Shown: one piece after another, positions 25,674 through 35,017 of the stretch
How the letters are laid out: every line of letters begins with the position of its first letter
Numbering within the stretch: position 1 is the first letter of the stretch
From: Paraburkholderia sp. D15
GTDB taxonomy: Bacteria; Pseudomonadota; Gammaproteobacteria; Burkholderiales; Burkholderiaceae
Length of the DNA stretch: 64,000 bases
NCBI RefSeq assembly: GCF_029910215.1
Contig: NZ_CP110396.1
Location: forward strand, 2,666,001-2,730,000
Direction: 5' to 3'
Made by a program: the position numbers and the translations under genes
Notes under the pieces: model-generated
What the model was told of the DNA's origin: nothing
The model's input: only the letters and a program-made list of their open reading frames with translations
Database searches by the model: none

Positions 25674-27476
25674 ATGCCTGACCACAACGTAAAGCCCATT
25701 CTCTCCGGCGTGCTGGAGTCGCTGGAAAGCGCGCTGCGACGCGGCGATGTCGATGCCGCCGTCGCGCTGTTCCAGCCCGACTGCTACTGGCGCGATCTGG
25801 TCGCGTTCACCTGGAACATCAAGACGCTCGAAGGCCGCGAGCCGATCGCCGGGATGTTGCGCGCGCAACTGGACGCGATCAAACCGTCGGCCTTCCGCCT
25901 CGCGCAGGAGGAACCCGAAACCGACGCCAACGGCGTCACCCAAGGCTGGATCTCGTTCGAGACCGAAGTGGCGCGCGGCAGCGGCTTTATTCGTCTGAAG
26001 GACGGCCGCATCTGGACCCTGCTGACGACGATGGCCGAACTCAAGGGTCACGAAGAGCCGAAGGGGCCGAAGCGGCCGATGGGCGCCGAGCACGGTGCGC
26101 GCACCGACCGCACGAGCTGGAAGGAAAACCGCGAGGCGGAACTCGACGCGCTCGGCCATTCCACGCAGCCGTATTGCCTGATCGTGGGCGGCGGCCAGGG
26201 TGGTATCGGACTCGGCGCGCGGTTGCGGCAGCTCGGCGTGCCCACCCTCATCGTCGACAAGAACGAGCGGCCTGGCGACGCCTGGCGCAAGCGTTACAAA
26301 ACGCTGTGCCTGCACGATCCGGTCTGGTACGACCACATGCCGTATCTGCCGTTTCCGGACAACTGGCCGGTGTTCACGCCCAAAGACAAGATCGGCGACT
26401 GGCTGGAGATGTACACCAGGGTGATGGAGTTGAACTACTGGGGCGGCACGACTTGCAAGTCCGCGCGTTACGACGAAGCGAAAGGCGAGTGGACGGTCGA
26501 CGTGGAACGCGGCGGCCAGACCATCACGTTGCGCCCCAAACAGCTGGTGCTGGCGACCGGCATGTCGGGCAAACCGAACCTGCCGGCATTCAAGGGCATG
26601 GACGTGTTCAAGGGCGAGCAGCATCACTCGTCGAAGCATCCGGGGCCGGACGGTTATCGCGGCAAGAAGGTCGTGGTGATCGGCGCGAACAATTCGTCGC
26701 ACGATATCTGTGCCGCGCTGTGGGAAGCGGGCGTCGACGTGACGATGGTGCAGCGTTCGTCGACCCATATCGTCAAATCGGATTCGCTGATGGAGCTGGC
26801 GCTCGGCGACCTCTATTCGGAGCGCGCGGTGGCCTCGGGCATGACGACCGCGAAAGCCGACCTGACCTTCGCGTCGATCCCGTACGCGATTCTTCACGAG
26901 TTCCAGATTCCCGTGTTCAACGCGATTCGCGAGCGCGATGCGGCGTTCTACGCGCGGCTGGAGAAAAGCGGCTTCATGCTCGATTTTGGCGACGACGATT
27001 CCGGCCTCTTCATGAAGTATCTGCGGCGCGGCTCGGGCTATTACATCGATGTCGGCGCATCGGATCTCGTGGCCGACGGCAAGATCAAGCTGAAGAGCGG
27101 CGTGGATGTGGTCGAGCTAAAAGAGCATTCGGTGCTGCTGAGCGACGGCAGCGAACTCGAAGCGGATGTGGTGGTGTACGCAACCGGTTACGGCTCGATG
27201 AACGGCTGGGCCGCCGATCTGATCTCGCGCGAGGTCGCGGACAAGGTGGGCAAGGTCTGGGGATTGGGCTCGAACACGACGAAAGACCCAGGGCCGTGGG
27301 AAGGCGAGCAGCGCAACATGTGGAAGCCCACGCAGCAGCAGGCGTTGTGGTTCCACGGCGGTAATCTGCACCAGTCGCGGCATTACTCGCAGTATCTGTC
27401 GCTGCAACTGAAGGCGCGGATGGAAGGCATCGCGACGCCGGTGTTTGGTTTGCAGCAGGTGCATCACCTGTCGTAG
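25674..27476 (+). CDS. flavin-containing monooxygenase with N-terminal SnoaL-like domain
   Basis: 600 residues from ATG 25674 behind GGAGGAG. Residues 10-125 look like an NTF2/SnoaL fold (FQPDCYWRDLVAFTWNIKTL). From 168 there is the FAD Rossmann loop LIVGGGQGGIGLGARLRQLG, LHDPVWYDHMPYLPFPDNWP, and a second nucleotide loop KVVVIGANNSSHDICAALWE. The ATG-motif-like VVVYATGYGSMNGW lies near the C-terminus. This places it with group B flavin monooxygenases, which use NADPH and FAD to oxygenate small substrates. It follows the GAF-Fis regulator, which probably controls it. The substrate is unknown. Confidence 0.9.
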   Translation: MPDHNVKPILSGVLESLESALRRGDVDAAVALFQPDCYWRDLVAFTWNIKTLEGREPIAGMLRAQLDAIKPSAFRLAQEEPETDANGVTQGWISFETEVARGSGFIRLKDGRIWTLLTTMAELKGHEEPKGPKRPMGAEHGARTDRTSWKENREAELDALGHSTQPYCLIVGGGQGGIGLGARLRQLGVPTLIVDKNERPGDAWRKRYKTLCLHDPVWYDHMPYLPFPDNWPVFTPKDKIGDWLEMYTRVMELNYWGGTTCKSARYDEAKGEWTVDVERGGQTITLRPKQLVLATGMSGKPNLPAFKGMDVFKGEQHHSSKHPGPDGYRGKKVVVIGANNSSHDICAALWEAGVDVTMVQRSSTHIVKSDSLMELALGDLYSERAVASGMTTAKADLTFASIPYAILHEFQIPVFNAIRERDAAFYARLEKSGFMLDFGDDDSGLFMKYLRRGSGYYIDVGASDLVADGKIKLKSGVDVVELKEHSVLLSDGSELEADVVVYATGYGSMNGWAADLISREVADKVGKVWGLGSNTTKDPGPWEGEQRNMWKPTQQQALWFHGGNLHQSRHYSQYLSLQLKARMEGIATPVFGLQQVHHLS

Positions 27477-27499
27477 CGCGCAACGAGTGACAGGGTGAC

Positions 27500-27531
27500 G
27501 CGAAGACATGCGCCGCGGCGCATGTCTTCGC
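27500..27531. terminator. 32-bp perfect palindrome at convergent junction
   Basis: Arms GCGAAGACATGCGCCG (27500-27515) and its exact reverse complement (27516-27531), with no spacer. It fills the middle of the 64-bp gap between the monooxygenase and histidine kinase stop codons. No T-tract follows, so it is called a two-way terminator from position and stem strength. Confidence 0.6.
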
Positions 27532-27540
27532 AGCGTTCGG

Positions 27541-28908
27541 TCACGCCACGGCGGGCAGCGTCACGTTCACTTCCAGTCCACCGCCTTGCCGGTTGCTCAG
27601 CGAAATATCGCCGCCGTGCGCCTGAATCACCGCGCGCGCCGACGTGAGGCCGAGGCCCATGCCGCCCGTCGAACGGTTGCGCGATTGCTCGAGCCGGTAG
27701 AACGGCGCGAACACTTTTTCCAGCGCGTACGACGGTATGCCGGGGCCGTGATCGATCACCTTCAGGTGAATCCGCGTGGCCGTGCATTGCAGTTCCAGTT
27801 CGGCGCGGGTGCCGTACTTCAATGCGTTGTCGACCAGATTCGTGCACGCGCGCCGGAACGAAAACGGCCGGCCGCTGAACGGAAAACGCTCGGGCCCCGC
27901 GTAGGAAACCGGCTTGCCCTGATCGCTGTAGTCGTCGGCGATCGTGCGCAGCAGGCCGGCGAAATCGAACACGGTCGCTTCCTCGTCCTTGTAGTCGTCG
28001 CGGAAGAACGACAGCGCGGAATCCGCCATCGCCTGCAGATCGTCGACATCGCGAAACAGACGCTCGCGCTGATCGTCGTCGTCGATGAATTCGCCGCGCA
28101 GGCGGATTTTCGTGAGCGGCGTGCGCAGGTCGTGCGACATCGCCGCCAGCATCGCGGTGCGGTCTTCGACGAACTTGCGCAACTGCGCCTGCAACGCGTT
28201 GAACGCGGCGATCGCCGCGCGCAATTCGCGCGGTCCCGCTTCGCGCACCGGGCCCGAGCGTGGATCGCCGCCGAAGCGGCGCAGGTCGTCGGCGAAACGG
28301 CGCAGCGGCTTGGACAGAAAATACGTCGCCACCACGGAGGCCGCGAGAATCGACAGCGCGACGAAGCCCAATGCGATCGCGATCTGCGCCGGGCGCGGCA
28401 GCCCCCACGCGCGGCGCGTGGCGGTGAACACGAGCCAACTGCCGTCGTTCAGGCCGGCCGCGAGAAAATACGCGTGCGGATCGCGCGCGCGATCGTAGTG
28501 CGGCAAGCTGCCCGACAAACCGTCGTCGGATTTGAACAGCAGCACGGTACGCGGGTGACCGTTGGCGGCGAACCACTGCGTGACCTCGGCGTCGGAGCGT
28601 GGTGCGACAGGCGCCGCCGCGAGCGTCCTGGCGGTCGGCGAGGCGGCCGGATACCAGTCCACCGTGGTCGCCGGAATGTGCGACGCGCTCGCCAACGGCT
28701 GACGGTAGCCGTCCGGCACCGTTTCGACCATCAGGATGATGTCGTTCGCGCGGCCGAGCAGCGCGGCTTCCTCGGCCGACGGGCGCGCCCACACGCCCGC
28801 GAAATGATTGAACACCACGCTCAGCAACAGCACGCCGACGATCGCGGAGCCGACCGTCAGCGCGATACGCCAGCCGATGGTGTCGGGCGGTCGAAAGCTG
28901 GTTCTCAT
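27541..28908 (-). CDS. sensor histidine kinase
   Basis: 455 residues from ATG 28908. Membrane helices at about 13-35 and 175-198 flank a 140-residue periplasmic sensor region. A HAMP-like linker (FLSKPLRRFADDLRRFGGDP) leads to the H-box MSHDLRTPLTKIR with His259, the N-box FRRACTNLVDNALKYG, and G-boxes DHGPGIPS and GGMGLGLTSA. It is a standard EnvZ-like transmembrane kinase. The start overlaps the response-regulator stop by ATGA, so the pair is coupled. The signal is unknown. Confidence 0.93.
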   Translation of the reverse strand: MRTSFRPPDTIGWRIALTVGSAIVGVLLLSVVFNHFAGVWARPSAEEAALLGRANDIILMVETVPDGYRQPLASASHIPATTVDWYPAASPTARTLAAAPVAPRSDAEVTQWFAANGHPRTVLLFKSDDGLSGSLPHYDRARDPHAYFLAAGLNDGSWLVFTATRRAWGLPRPAQIAIALGFVALSILAASVVATYFLSKPLRRFADDLRRFGGDPRSGPVREAGPRELRAAIAAFNALQAQLRKFVEDRTAMLAAMSHDLRTPLTKIRLRGEFIDDDDQRERLFRDVDDLQAMADSALSFFRDDYKDEEATVFDFAGLLRTIADDYSDQGKPVSYAGPERFPFSGRPFSFRRACTNLVDNALKYGTRAELELQCTATRIHLKVIDHGPGIPSYALEKVFAPFYRLEQSRNRSTGGMGLGLTSARAVIQAHGGDISLSNRQGGGLEVNVTLPAVA

Positions 28909-29618
28909 CCGCGCCGTACCGCCGGCGTGAACATGTAGCCGCCGCCGCGCACGGTGCGGATCATCGGCGGTTCTTTTTCGTCGATGTCGAGCTTGCGGCG
29001 CAGGCGCGCGACCTGCACGTCGACGCTGCGGTCGTACACCTCGTGCGAGGCGCCGTGAGCGAGATCGAGCAACTGTTCGCGCGACAGCACGCGTTGCGGA
29101 TGTTCCGCGAACGCGAGCAGCAGATCGAATTCGGTGCTGGAGAGAATCATCAGCGTGTTGTCCGCCGAGCGCAGTTCACGCCGTGCGATATCGAGCCGCC
29201 AGCCGGCGAACGACAGCATGGGCCGCGTGCCCGTGCTCGCGACCGCGACGTCGGTTTGCGTGGTCCGGCGCAGCACGGCCTTCACGCGCGCGAGCAGTTC
29301 GCGGGCATCGAAGGGCTTGGTCAGATAATCGTCGGCGCCGATTTCGAGGCCCACCACGCGATCGACGTGATCGGCCACCGCCGTCAGCATGATCACGGGT
29401 ACCTTCGAGGAGGCGCGCAAGCGCCGGCACAGGCTGAAGCCGTCTTCGCCGGGCAGCATCACGTCGAGGATCACGAGGTCGATGGGCCGGCTGTTCAACA
29501 TCTCGAAGAGCGTGTCGCCGTCGGTCGCGATACTGACCTCGTGGCCGTGCCGGCGAAAGAAACCTGTCAGCAAGGAGCGGATGTCCTCTTCGTCGTCGAC
29601 CACCAGTACGTGCGGCAT
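28905..29618 (-). CDS. OmpR-family response regulator
   Basis: 237 residues from ATG 29618 (MPHVLVVDDEEDIR), with GGGA nine bases upstream; in-frame ATG 29627 and TTG 29633 would add a few residues. The receiver has the acidic pocket DDEED, phospho-acceptor Asp52 in VILDVMLPGEDGF, Thr in IMLTA and Lys in YLTKPF. The C-terminal winged helix (LSSTEFDLLLAFAEHPQRVL, YDRSVDVQVARLRRKL, IRTVRGGGYMF) is OmpR/PhoB-type. It works with the kinase encoded just downstream. Confidence 0.93.
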   Translation of the reverse strand: MPHVLVVDDEEDIRSLLTGFFRRHGHEVSIATDGDTLFEMLNSRPIDLVILDVMLPGEDGFSLCRRLRASSKVPVIMLTAVADHVDRVVGLEIGADDYLTKPFDARELLARVKAVLRRTTQTDVAVASTGTRPMLSFAGWRLDIARRELRSADNTLMILSSTEFDLLLAFAEHPQRVLSREQLLDLAHGASHEVYDRSVDVQVARLRRKLDIDEKEPPMIRTVRGGGYMFTPAVRRG

Positions 29619-29850
29619 AGCTTTCATTCCCAAATGCTAATACGGGGCGGCGTTCAAACGATGTCGGCCAGACCCCGCCAATATTTCAAGGCTGCAACAT
29701 TGTATCGGGGGCGAAATATCGCGCACATCATGGCGTCGGATCGGGCCGGTAATCTCGCCGCTTCCGACGGAGCTTCGCGGGCGTCATGCGCTTGCACCTG
29801 CATCGCGCGCCGCGTCGGCCGCCGAGTCTCGACGTGAATGGAGAAGAACC

Positions 29851-30207
29851 ATGCTGTTTGCCACGCATCCCAACCGATCGGCCCGCTGCCGTGACGCCCG
29901 CGCCGCCCATGCCGCGGCGGATGGCGAGCGCCGCCAGGGTCAGGACGCCGCGCGTGGCCGCGTGCGCCGCTCGTCCGCCGGTACGGCGCTGTCGGGTTCG
30001 AGCAATCTCGACGGCTGGAAGGCGTACGCGGCGCCGTCGTTCGAAAGCGGCAATGCGCGGCGTCATGACGCGGTCGAGGTGTCGAATCTGCGCGACGCGG
30101 CGCAACAGATCGCCGAGCTTCGCGCGCAGTTGCGCGACAAGCAGGCGGAAATCGACGTGCTGGCCGAAGCGGTGGAATACGCGCGGGGGTTTTGCACGGA
30201 GTGTTGA
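29851..30207 (+). CDS. hypothetical protein with C-terminal coiled coil
   Basis: 118 residues from ATG 29851, with GGAGAAG upstream. The N-terminal two thirds are Arg/Ala-rich and look disordered. The last 45 residues (NLRDAAQQIAELRAQLRDKQ, AEIDVLAEAVEYARGFCTEC) have a heptad pattern, a probable coiled coil, and end in two cysteines. No family is recognised. The reverse strand here is the upstream region of the two-component pair. The ribosome site and clean C-terminal helix support a real gene; the Arg-rich part keeps confidence moderate. Confidence 0.6.
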   Translation: MLFATHPNRSARCRDARAAHAAADGERRQGQDAARGRVRRSSAGTALSGSSNLDGWKAYAAPSFESGNARRHDAVEVSNLRDAAQQIAELRAQLRDKQAEIDVLAEAVEYARGFCTEC

Positions 30208-30327
30208 GGTGGCGGGGCGTTAAAGCGTCGATGCGTTAAGCTTCGGGCCCATTCCGCATGCGACACGGCGGCTCTTCGCCGAAGCTCGCCCCGTCAACGA
30301 CTCGACCACGCCGCAAGGAGGCGCACG

Positions 30328-30969
30328 ATGGCTACTCTTCATTACATTTACGATCCGCTGTGCGGCTGGTGCTACGGCGCCGCGCCGCTGGTCGCGGCGG
30401 CGCGCGGCGTGCCGGGCCTGACGGTTGTCGCGCACGGCGGCGGCATGCTGGCCGGCCCGCAGCGCCGCGGCATCACGCCGCAATGGCGCAGCTACGTGAT
30501 GCCGCACGACCGGCGCATCGCCGAATTGACCGGTCAGCCGTTCGGCGACGCGTATTTCGACGGCCTGCTGCGCGACGAACAGGCGGTGATGGATTCGGAA
30601 CCGCCGATTACGGCCGCGCTCGCCGCACAGGCGCTCGATGGGCGCGGACTCGACATGATTCATCGCGTGCAGCGCGCGCATTACGAAGAAGGCCGTCGCA
30701 TCAGCGAGGTGCCGGTGCTGGAGGCACTCGCGACGGAGATCGGTCTGCCCGCCGATGCGTTCCGCGCCGAATACGCGCGGCAGGCCGGCGCGGCGACGCA
30801 GCAGCATATCGACGCGAGCCGCCGTTTGCTCGACGCGGTGGGCGGCCGGGGCTTCCCGACCTTCGCGCTGGAAGATGCCGACGGTCGCGTCGGCGTAATC
30901 GATGCGGGGGCCTTTCTCGGCCAGCCGGTCGAATGGGCGCGCGAGCTGGCGCGCGTGGCCGCGGTCTGA
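30328..30969 (+). CDS. DsbA-family thioredoxin-like oxidoreductase
   Basis: 213 residues from ATG 30328 behind AAGGAGG. The N-terminus MATLHYIYDPLCGWCYGAAP carries the active-site CGWC (12-15). The helical insert and the cis-Pro region GGRGFPTFALEDADG match the DsbA/FrnE-like thioredoxin group. There is no signal peptide, so it is cytoplasmic, unlike classical DsbA. FrnE-like proteins act as thiol-disulfide oxidoreductases in stress. It stands alone, with gaps of 120 bp and 281 bp on either side. Confidence 0.9.
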   Translation: MATLHYIYDPLCGWCYGAAPLVAAARGVPGLTVVAHGGGMLAGPQRRGITPQWRSYVMPHDRRIAELTGQPFGDAYFDGLLRDEQAVMDSEPPITAALAAQALDGRGLDMIHRVQRAHYEEGRRISEVPVLEALATEIGLPADAFRAEYARQAGAATQQHIDASRRLLDAVGGRGFPTFALEDADGRVGVIDAGAFLGQPVEWARELARVAAV

Positions 30970-31250
30970 ATCAGCCGAGGTGCAACGGCATTTCACTCTC
31001 CGAAGGAATCCGCGGCGATAGCGGATCGTAAGCGTGCGTGCCGCCGTCGGCGGACACCCGATAAAAAAGTCAGACATTCAGCGACGGATTTGCGCGACTC
31101 GCCGCGTTCAAGAGATCTGGGCACAGCGTTCGCAATTCGATTGCACGCGTCTGACGATTCTGAAAGCCGGCATCGAGACCGGGTCAGACGAAGGCAACCG
31201 CGAACGTGACTGCAAATCCGCTTGTCATCTTGCGCGTCGGGTTGCTTGAT

Positions 31251-32036
31251 ATGAATGCACAAATACTGGTCGTCGACGACGATGCCGAACTCATCGAGGT
31301 ACTGACCAGCCTCCTCGAACGGGCCGGCATGGCGGTGTCCGTTCTGCGCGACGTGAGCTTGCTGGCCGAAAGGATCCTGCAGGTTTCGCCCGATCTGATC
31401 GTGCTCGACCAGATCAAATACGGCGCCGAAGGGCTCGACGCGCTGAGCCGTCTGCGCGCCGCGGGCAACGAGGTGCCGGTGATCCTGACCGCGCGGCCCA
31501 CCGACGTCGATCGCATCATCGGCCTCGAAATGGGCGCGGACGATTGCATCGGCAAGCCGTTCAATCCGCGTGAACTGCTGGCGCGCGTGCGGGCGGTGCT
31601 GCGCCGTTGCAATACGACGGCGCCGGCCGCCACGCGGGAAGAAGACCGGGCAGTCGTGTTCGGTCCGTTCACGCTGGATCTGCGCTCGCGCACTCTGGAA
31701 ATGGATAACAGCGCGTTCTTTCTGTCGGCGGCCGAATTCGCGCTGCTGAAGGTGTTCGTCGACAATCCGATGCGCACGCTGACGCGGGTACGGCTGCTCG
31801 AATTGCTGCATGGCGCGGAAGAGGAGCGCACCGATCGCGGCGTCGACGTGCAGGTCTGGCGGCTGCGGCGCATTCTCGAAGCCGATCCTTCCGCGCCGCG
31901 TTTCATTCAGACCGTGCGCAGTCACGGCTATGTGTTCGTGCCGGACGGCGCGCGTCATGCACCGGCCCGCAAAGCGATGAACGGCACCCGGCCGAGCCGC
32001 CGCGCAGTGCCGCCGATGCAGCGGGAAAGCGCGTAA
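31251..32036 (+). CDS. orphan OmpR-type response regulator with atypical receiver
   Basis: 261 residues from ATG 31251 (MNAQILVVDDDAELIEVL). The acidic pocket DDD (9-11), phospho-acceptor Asp53, Thr80 and Lys102 are kept. However, the Pro of the usual LDxMLPG loop is Tyr57 (VLDQIKYGAEGL), and the Tyr/Phe of ADDY/F-xxKPF is Cys99 (GADDCIGKPF). The winged helix is normal (LSAAEFALLKVFVDNPMRTL, RGVDVQVWRLRRILEADP, IQTVRSHGYVFVP). A basic tail follows. No kinase gene adjoins it. Its partner and target are unknown. Confidence 0.9.
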   Translation: MNAQILVVDDDAELIEVLTSLLERAGMAVSVLRDVSLLAERILQVSPDLIVLDQIKYGAEGLDALSRLRAAGNEVPVILTARPTDVDRIIGLEMGADDCIGKPFNPRELLARVRAVLRRCNTTAPAATREEDRAVVFGPFTLDLRSRTLEMDNSAFFLSAAEFALLKVFVDNPMRTLTRVRLLELLHGAEEERTDRGVDVQVWRLRRILEADPSAPRFIQTVRSHGYVFVPDGARHAPARKAMNGTRPSRRAVPPMQRESA

Positions 32037-32059
32037 ATAGCGGGCTTGTCGCTTGATAG

Positions 32060-32094
32060 CGCGCCTCTCGCGTGAGCGCATTGCGCGAGGCGCG
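32060..32094. terminator. hairpin between orphan regulator and hmuV
   Basis: Arms CGCGCCTC (32060-32067) and GAGGCGCG (32087-32094) in the 68-bp gap between converging genes. There is no T-run. Probable two-way terminator for the orphan regulator and the hmu operon. Confidence 0.5.
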
Positions 32095-32104
32095 ACGCCA
32101 GAAT

Positions 32105-32956
32105 TTACGCGGGCACCGCGACCGGCGCCGATCCATCTCCCGCATCCAGCATCCGCACCGCGAAGCCGAAGCAGCGTTCGATCAACGCCGGTTGCATGAT
32201 CTCGCGCGGCGCACCCTGCGCGATGATCGTGCCGTCGGCGAGCAACGCGATGGCATCCGCGTAACGTGCAGCAAGATTCGGATCGTGCACGATCGCCAGC
32301 GCGCCGATCCGCCATCGACGCGTCAAGGTCTTCACGGTCTCCAGCAGACGATGCTGATGCGCGAGATCGAGCGCGGCCGTCGGCTCGTCGAGCAACAGGT
32401 AGCGCGCGGCTCGATCCCCTCGATCCGCTCGCTTCGTTGCATTCGCAACCGGAGGCTCTTCCTGCGGCCAGATCTGCGCGAGCACGCGGGCAAACTGCAC
32501 GCGCGCCAATTCTCCGCCCGACAACGTCGTGATGTCGCGACCAGCCAGCGTATCGGCGCCCGCGAGCGTCAGCGCCTCGTCAACGATACGGCGATCGTCG
32601 CGCGACACCGCGCCGCCGGTCGAGTGCGGATAGCGGCCGAGCAGCACGATTTCATCGACGGTAAAGGGAAACACCGGATTCGACGCTTGCGGCAGCACCG
32701 CGCGCAAACGCGCCAGACGCTTCGCCGGAATCTCGGCGAGGGCTTCGCCGTTGAGCGTCGTCGTGCCGTCCAGGTGCGCGGAACGCGTCGAGCCCGCGCC
32801 GTGAAATTCGCCGGCCAGTGCCTTGAGCAGCGTACTTTTGCCGGCGCCGTTGCAGCCGAGCAGCGTGGTCAGGCGGCCCGGTTCGATCGTGAGCGACAGG
32901 TCGCGCAGAATGGGCCGGTTGCCGCGCGTGATCGAGAGATGTCGGGTGATGAGCAT
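32105..32956 (-). CDS. hmuV: haemin ABC transporter ATPase
   Basis: 283 residues from ATG 32956 ([20 protein letters not shown]). Walker A is [14 protein letters not shown], signature [19 protein letters not shown] and Walker [30 protein letters not shown] carries the switch His. The match is to HmuV, which powers haem uptake through HmuU. A polar insert of about 16 residues ([14 protein letters not shown]) lies between the signature and Walker B. It is the last gene of the leftward hmuRSTUV operon, 31 bp after hmuU. Confidence 0.93.
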   Translation of the reverse strand: MLITRHLSITRGNRPILRDLSLTIEPGRLTTLLGCNGAGKSTLLKALAGEFHGAGSTRSAHLDGTTTLNGEALAEIPAKRLARLRAVLPQASNPVFPFTVDEIVLLGRYPHSTGGAVSRDDRRIVDEALTLAGADTLAGRDITTLSGGELARVQFARVLAQIWPQEEPPVANATKRADRGDRAARYLLLDEPTAALDLAHQHRLLETVKTLTRRWRIGALAIVHDPNLAARYADAIALLADGTIIAQGAPREIMQPALIERCFGFAVRMLDAGDGSAPVAVPA

Positions 32957-32987
32957 CGGTTGCGTTCCGTCGGGAAGTCTGGATCGC

Positions 32988-34118
32988 TCACAGACCGAGT
33001 TGACCGCGGCTGCGCCACAGCAGCGCGAGAAAGAAGGGTGCACCGATCAGCGCCGTCAGAATGCCGAGCGGCACTTCGGCGGGCGCGGCGACGGTGCGCG
33101 CGGCGAGATCGGCGAGTACGGTCAGCGTGGCGCCGAGCAGCATCGCGCCGGGCATCACCACGCGTTGATCGGGACCGCACGCGAGCCGCACGCAATGCGG
33201 CGCGACGAGTCCGATAAAGCCGATCACGCCCGTGCACGACACCAGCGCGCCGACGCTCAATGCCGACGCGACCAGCACCGTGCGCTTGACCGCCTGGGCA
33301 GGCACGCCGAGATGCTGCGCTTCGGTTTCGCCGAGTTGCAGCGCGTTCAACGCATGGCCGTGGCGCGCGATCAACAACGTGCCGGCGAGCACGAAGGGCG
33401 CGACCGCGCCGAGTACCGGCCATTGCGCGCCGCCGAGGCTGCCCAGGCTCCAGAAGGTGAGCGAGCGCAATTGCGCGTCGTCGGCAAGATAGGTGAGCAG
33501 GCCGATCGCGGCGCCTACCAGCGCATTGATCGCGATGCCCGCGAGCAGCAACAGCGGCAACGCGAGCCGGCCGCGCGCGGCGGCGAGCCGGTAGACGAGC
33601 GCGGCCACGCTCAACGCGCCGGCGAACGCCGCGGCCGGCAGCCAGACCAGACTCAACGCGCCGACCAGCGGCCCGAGCACGATCAGGGCCGACGCGCCCA
33701 ACGCGGCGCCACTCGAAATGCCGATCAGACCCGGATCGGCCAGCGGATTGCGGAACAGCGCCTGCAGCGCGCTGCCCGCCGAGCCGAAACCGGCGCCGAC
33801 CAGCAGCGCGAGGACCACGCGCGGCAGACGGATCTGCATCAGCACCGCGCGCGCCTGTTGCAACGCTGGATCGTTGGCGAGTTCGGCGGGCGTCGCGAGC
33901 AGCGCGGACCAGACCAGCGATGGGCCGATGCGATACGCGCCGACGCAGATCGCGGCGAGCGTCGCGAGGCCGAGTGCGACGGCGAGCGCGGCGAGCAGCA
34001 GACGCGCGGTGCGCCGCCGCCGGTCGGCCAGCGTCGCGAGCGTGTCACGTGTGGCTGGTGTGTGCCGCATCGGCCGGTGGAGTCCGGTCGACGTGGATCC
34101 CGCGACATCCGAATCCAT
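32988..34118 (-). CDS. hmuU: haemin ABC transporter permease
   Basis: 376 residues, ATG 34118 with a strong GGAGG site. FecCD-family permease with about nine membrane helices: [40 protein letters not shown] and [20 protein letters not shown] are the family motifs, the last being the ATPase contact region. It carries haem across the inner membrane with HmuT and HmuV. The start overlaps the hmuT stop (TAATG). Confidence 0.93.
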   Translation of the reverse strand: MDSDVAGSTSTGLHRPMRHTPATRDTLATLADRRRRTARLLLAALAVALGLATLAAICVGAYRIGPSLVWSALLATPAELANDPALQQARAVLMQIRLPRVVLALLVGAGFGSAGSALQALFRNPLADPGLIGISSGAALGASALIVLGPLVGALSLVWLPAAAFAGALSVAALVYRLAAARGRLALPLLLLAGIAINALVGAAIGLLTYLADDAQLRSLTFWSLGSLGGAQWPVLGAVAPFVLAGTLLIARHGHALNALQLGETEAQHLGVPAQAVKRTVLVASALSVGALVSCTGVIGFIGLVAPHCVRLACGPDQRVVMPGAMLLGATLTVLADLAARTVAAPAEVPLGILTALIGAPFFLALLWRSRGQLGL

Positions 34119-35017
34119 TACGCCTCCTGCAACTTCTGGTTCAGCGTGGTCACCGCGGCCGGCAGGCGCGGCCCGAAGCCGAGCAGGAACAGCGCGTCGA
34201 GCGCGACCACGCGCTTGTTCCGTCCGGCGGGCGTCGCCGCGAAGCCGGGGCTCGCGAGCATCGCCGCCGTGCCGCCGACCGCGCTCAGGCCTTCGTCGGT
34301 GGTGAGGATCAGGTCGGGCGCGGCGCTGATCAGCGCTTCCGCCGACAACGGCCGGTAGCCGCTGAAGCCCTGCATCGCGTTGCGCGCGCCGGCATAGGCG
34401 AGCATCGCGTCGGCGGCGGTGCGCTGGCCGGCGACCATCGCGCCGTTGCCCGTGTGGTTCAGCACGAACAGCACGCGCGGCGCCTGTGCGCGGCGGGCAA
34501 GCGGCGAGGCGGCGACCGTGTCGCGGGCGCGCTGCCAGTCGCCGTTGAAACTCGCGAGCAGGGTATCGCCTTGTGGATTCGCGTCGAGCGCTTTGGCGAT
34601 GCCGGTGATCTTGTCGCGCACGCTATCGACGTCGTGCTGTTCGGCGAACGACACGACCGGCACGCCGGCCTGCTTGACCTGCGCCAGCACGTTGGGCGGT
34701 CCCGCTTCCGCCGACGCCAGAATCAGATCGGGCCGCAGCGACAGCAAGCCTTCCGCCGACAGCGCGCGCTGATACCCGACCTTCGGCAACGCACGCGCGG
34801 CGGCCGGGTAACTGCAGGTCGTATCCGCACCGACCAGCACGCTGCTCGCGTTGCCTTGCGCGCCGAGCGCATAGATGATCTCGGCGAGCGCGCCGCCGAC
34901 CACGATCACCCGGCGCGGCGGCTGCGCAAATGCGCCCGGCGCGAATGCACCGAGCAGCAGCGCGCCGCCGCCGAGCATCAGACGCCGCCGCTGCCGGTTC
35001 AGGCCCACGCCGTTCAC
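34118..35017 (-). CDS. hmuT: periplasmic haemin-binding protein
   Basis: 299 residues. No ATG fits; GTG 35017 overlaps the hmuS stop as GTGA, with GGGGCGGC upstream, so the gene is coupled to hmuS. The N-terminus GLNRQRRRLMLGGGALLLGA is a twin-arginine-like signal ending in GAFAQ. The body has the cluster A binding-protein layout: RVIVVGGALAEIIYALGAQG, VGADTTCSYP, KVGYQRALSAEGLLSLRPDL and LILTTDEGLSAVGG. It passes haem from the outer-membrane receptor to HmuUV. The Tyr in VGYQRA is the usual haem ligand position (family knowledge). Confidence 0.92.
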   Translation of the reverse strand: MNGVGLNRQRRRLMLGGGALLLGAFAPGAFAQPPRRVIVVGGALAEIIYALGAQGNASSVLVGADTTCSYPAAARALPKVGYQRALSAEGLLSLRPDLILASAEAGPPNVLAQVKQAGVPVVSFAEQHDVDSVRDKITGIAKALDANPQGDTLLASFNGDWQRARDTVAASPLARRAQAPRVLFVLNHTGNGAMVAGQRTAADAMLAYAGARNAMQGFSGYRPLSAEALISAAPDLILTTDEGLSAVGGTAAMLASPGFAATPAGRNKRVVALDALFLLGFGPRLPAAVTTLNQKLQEA

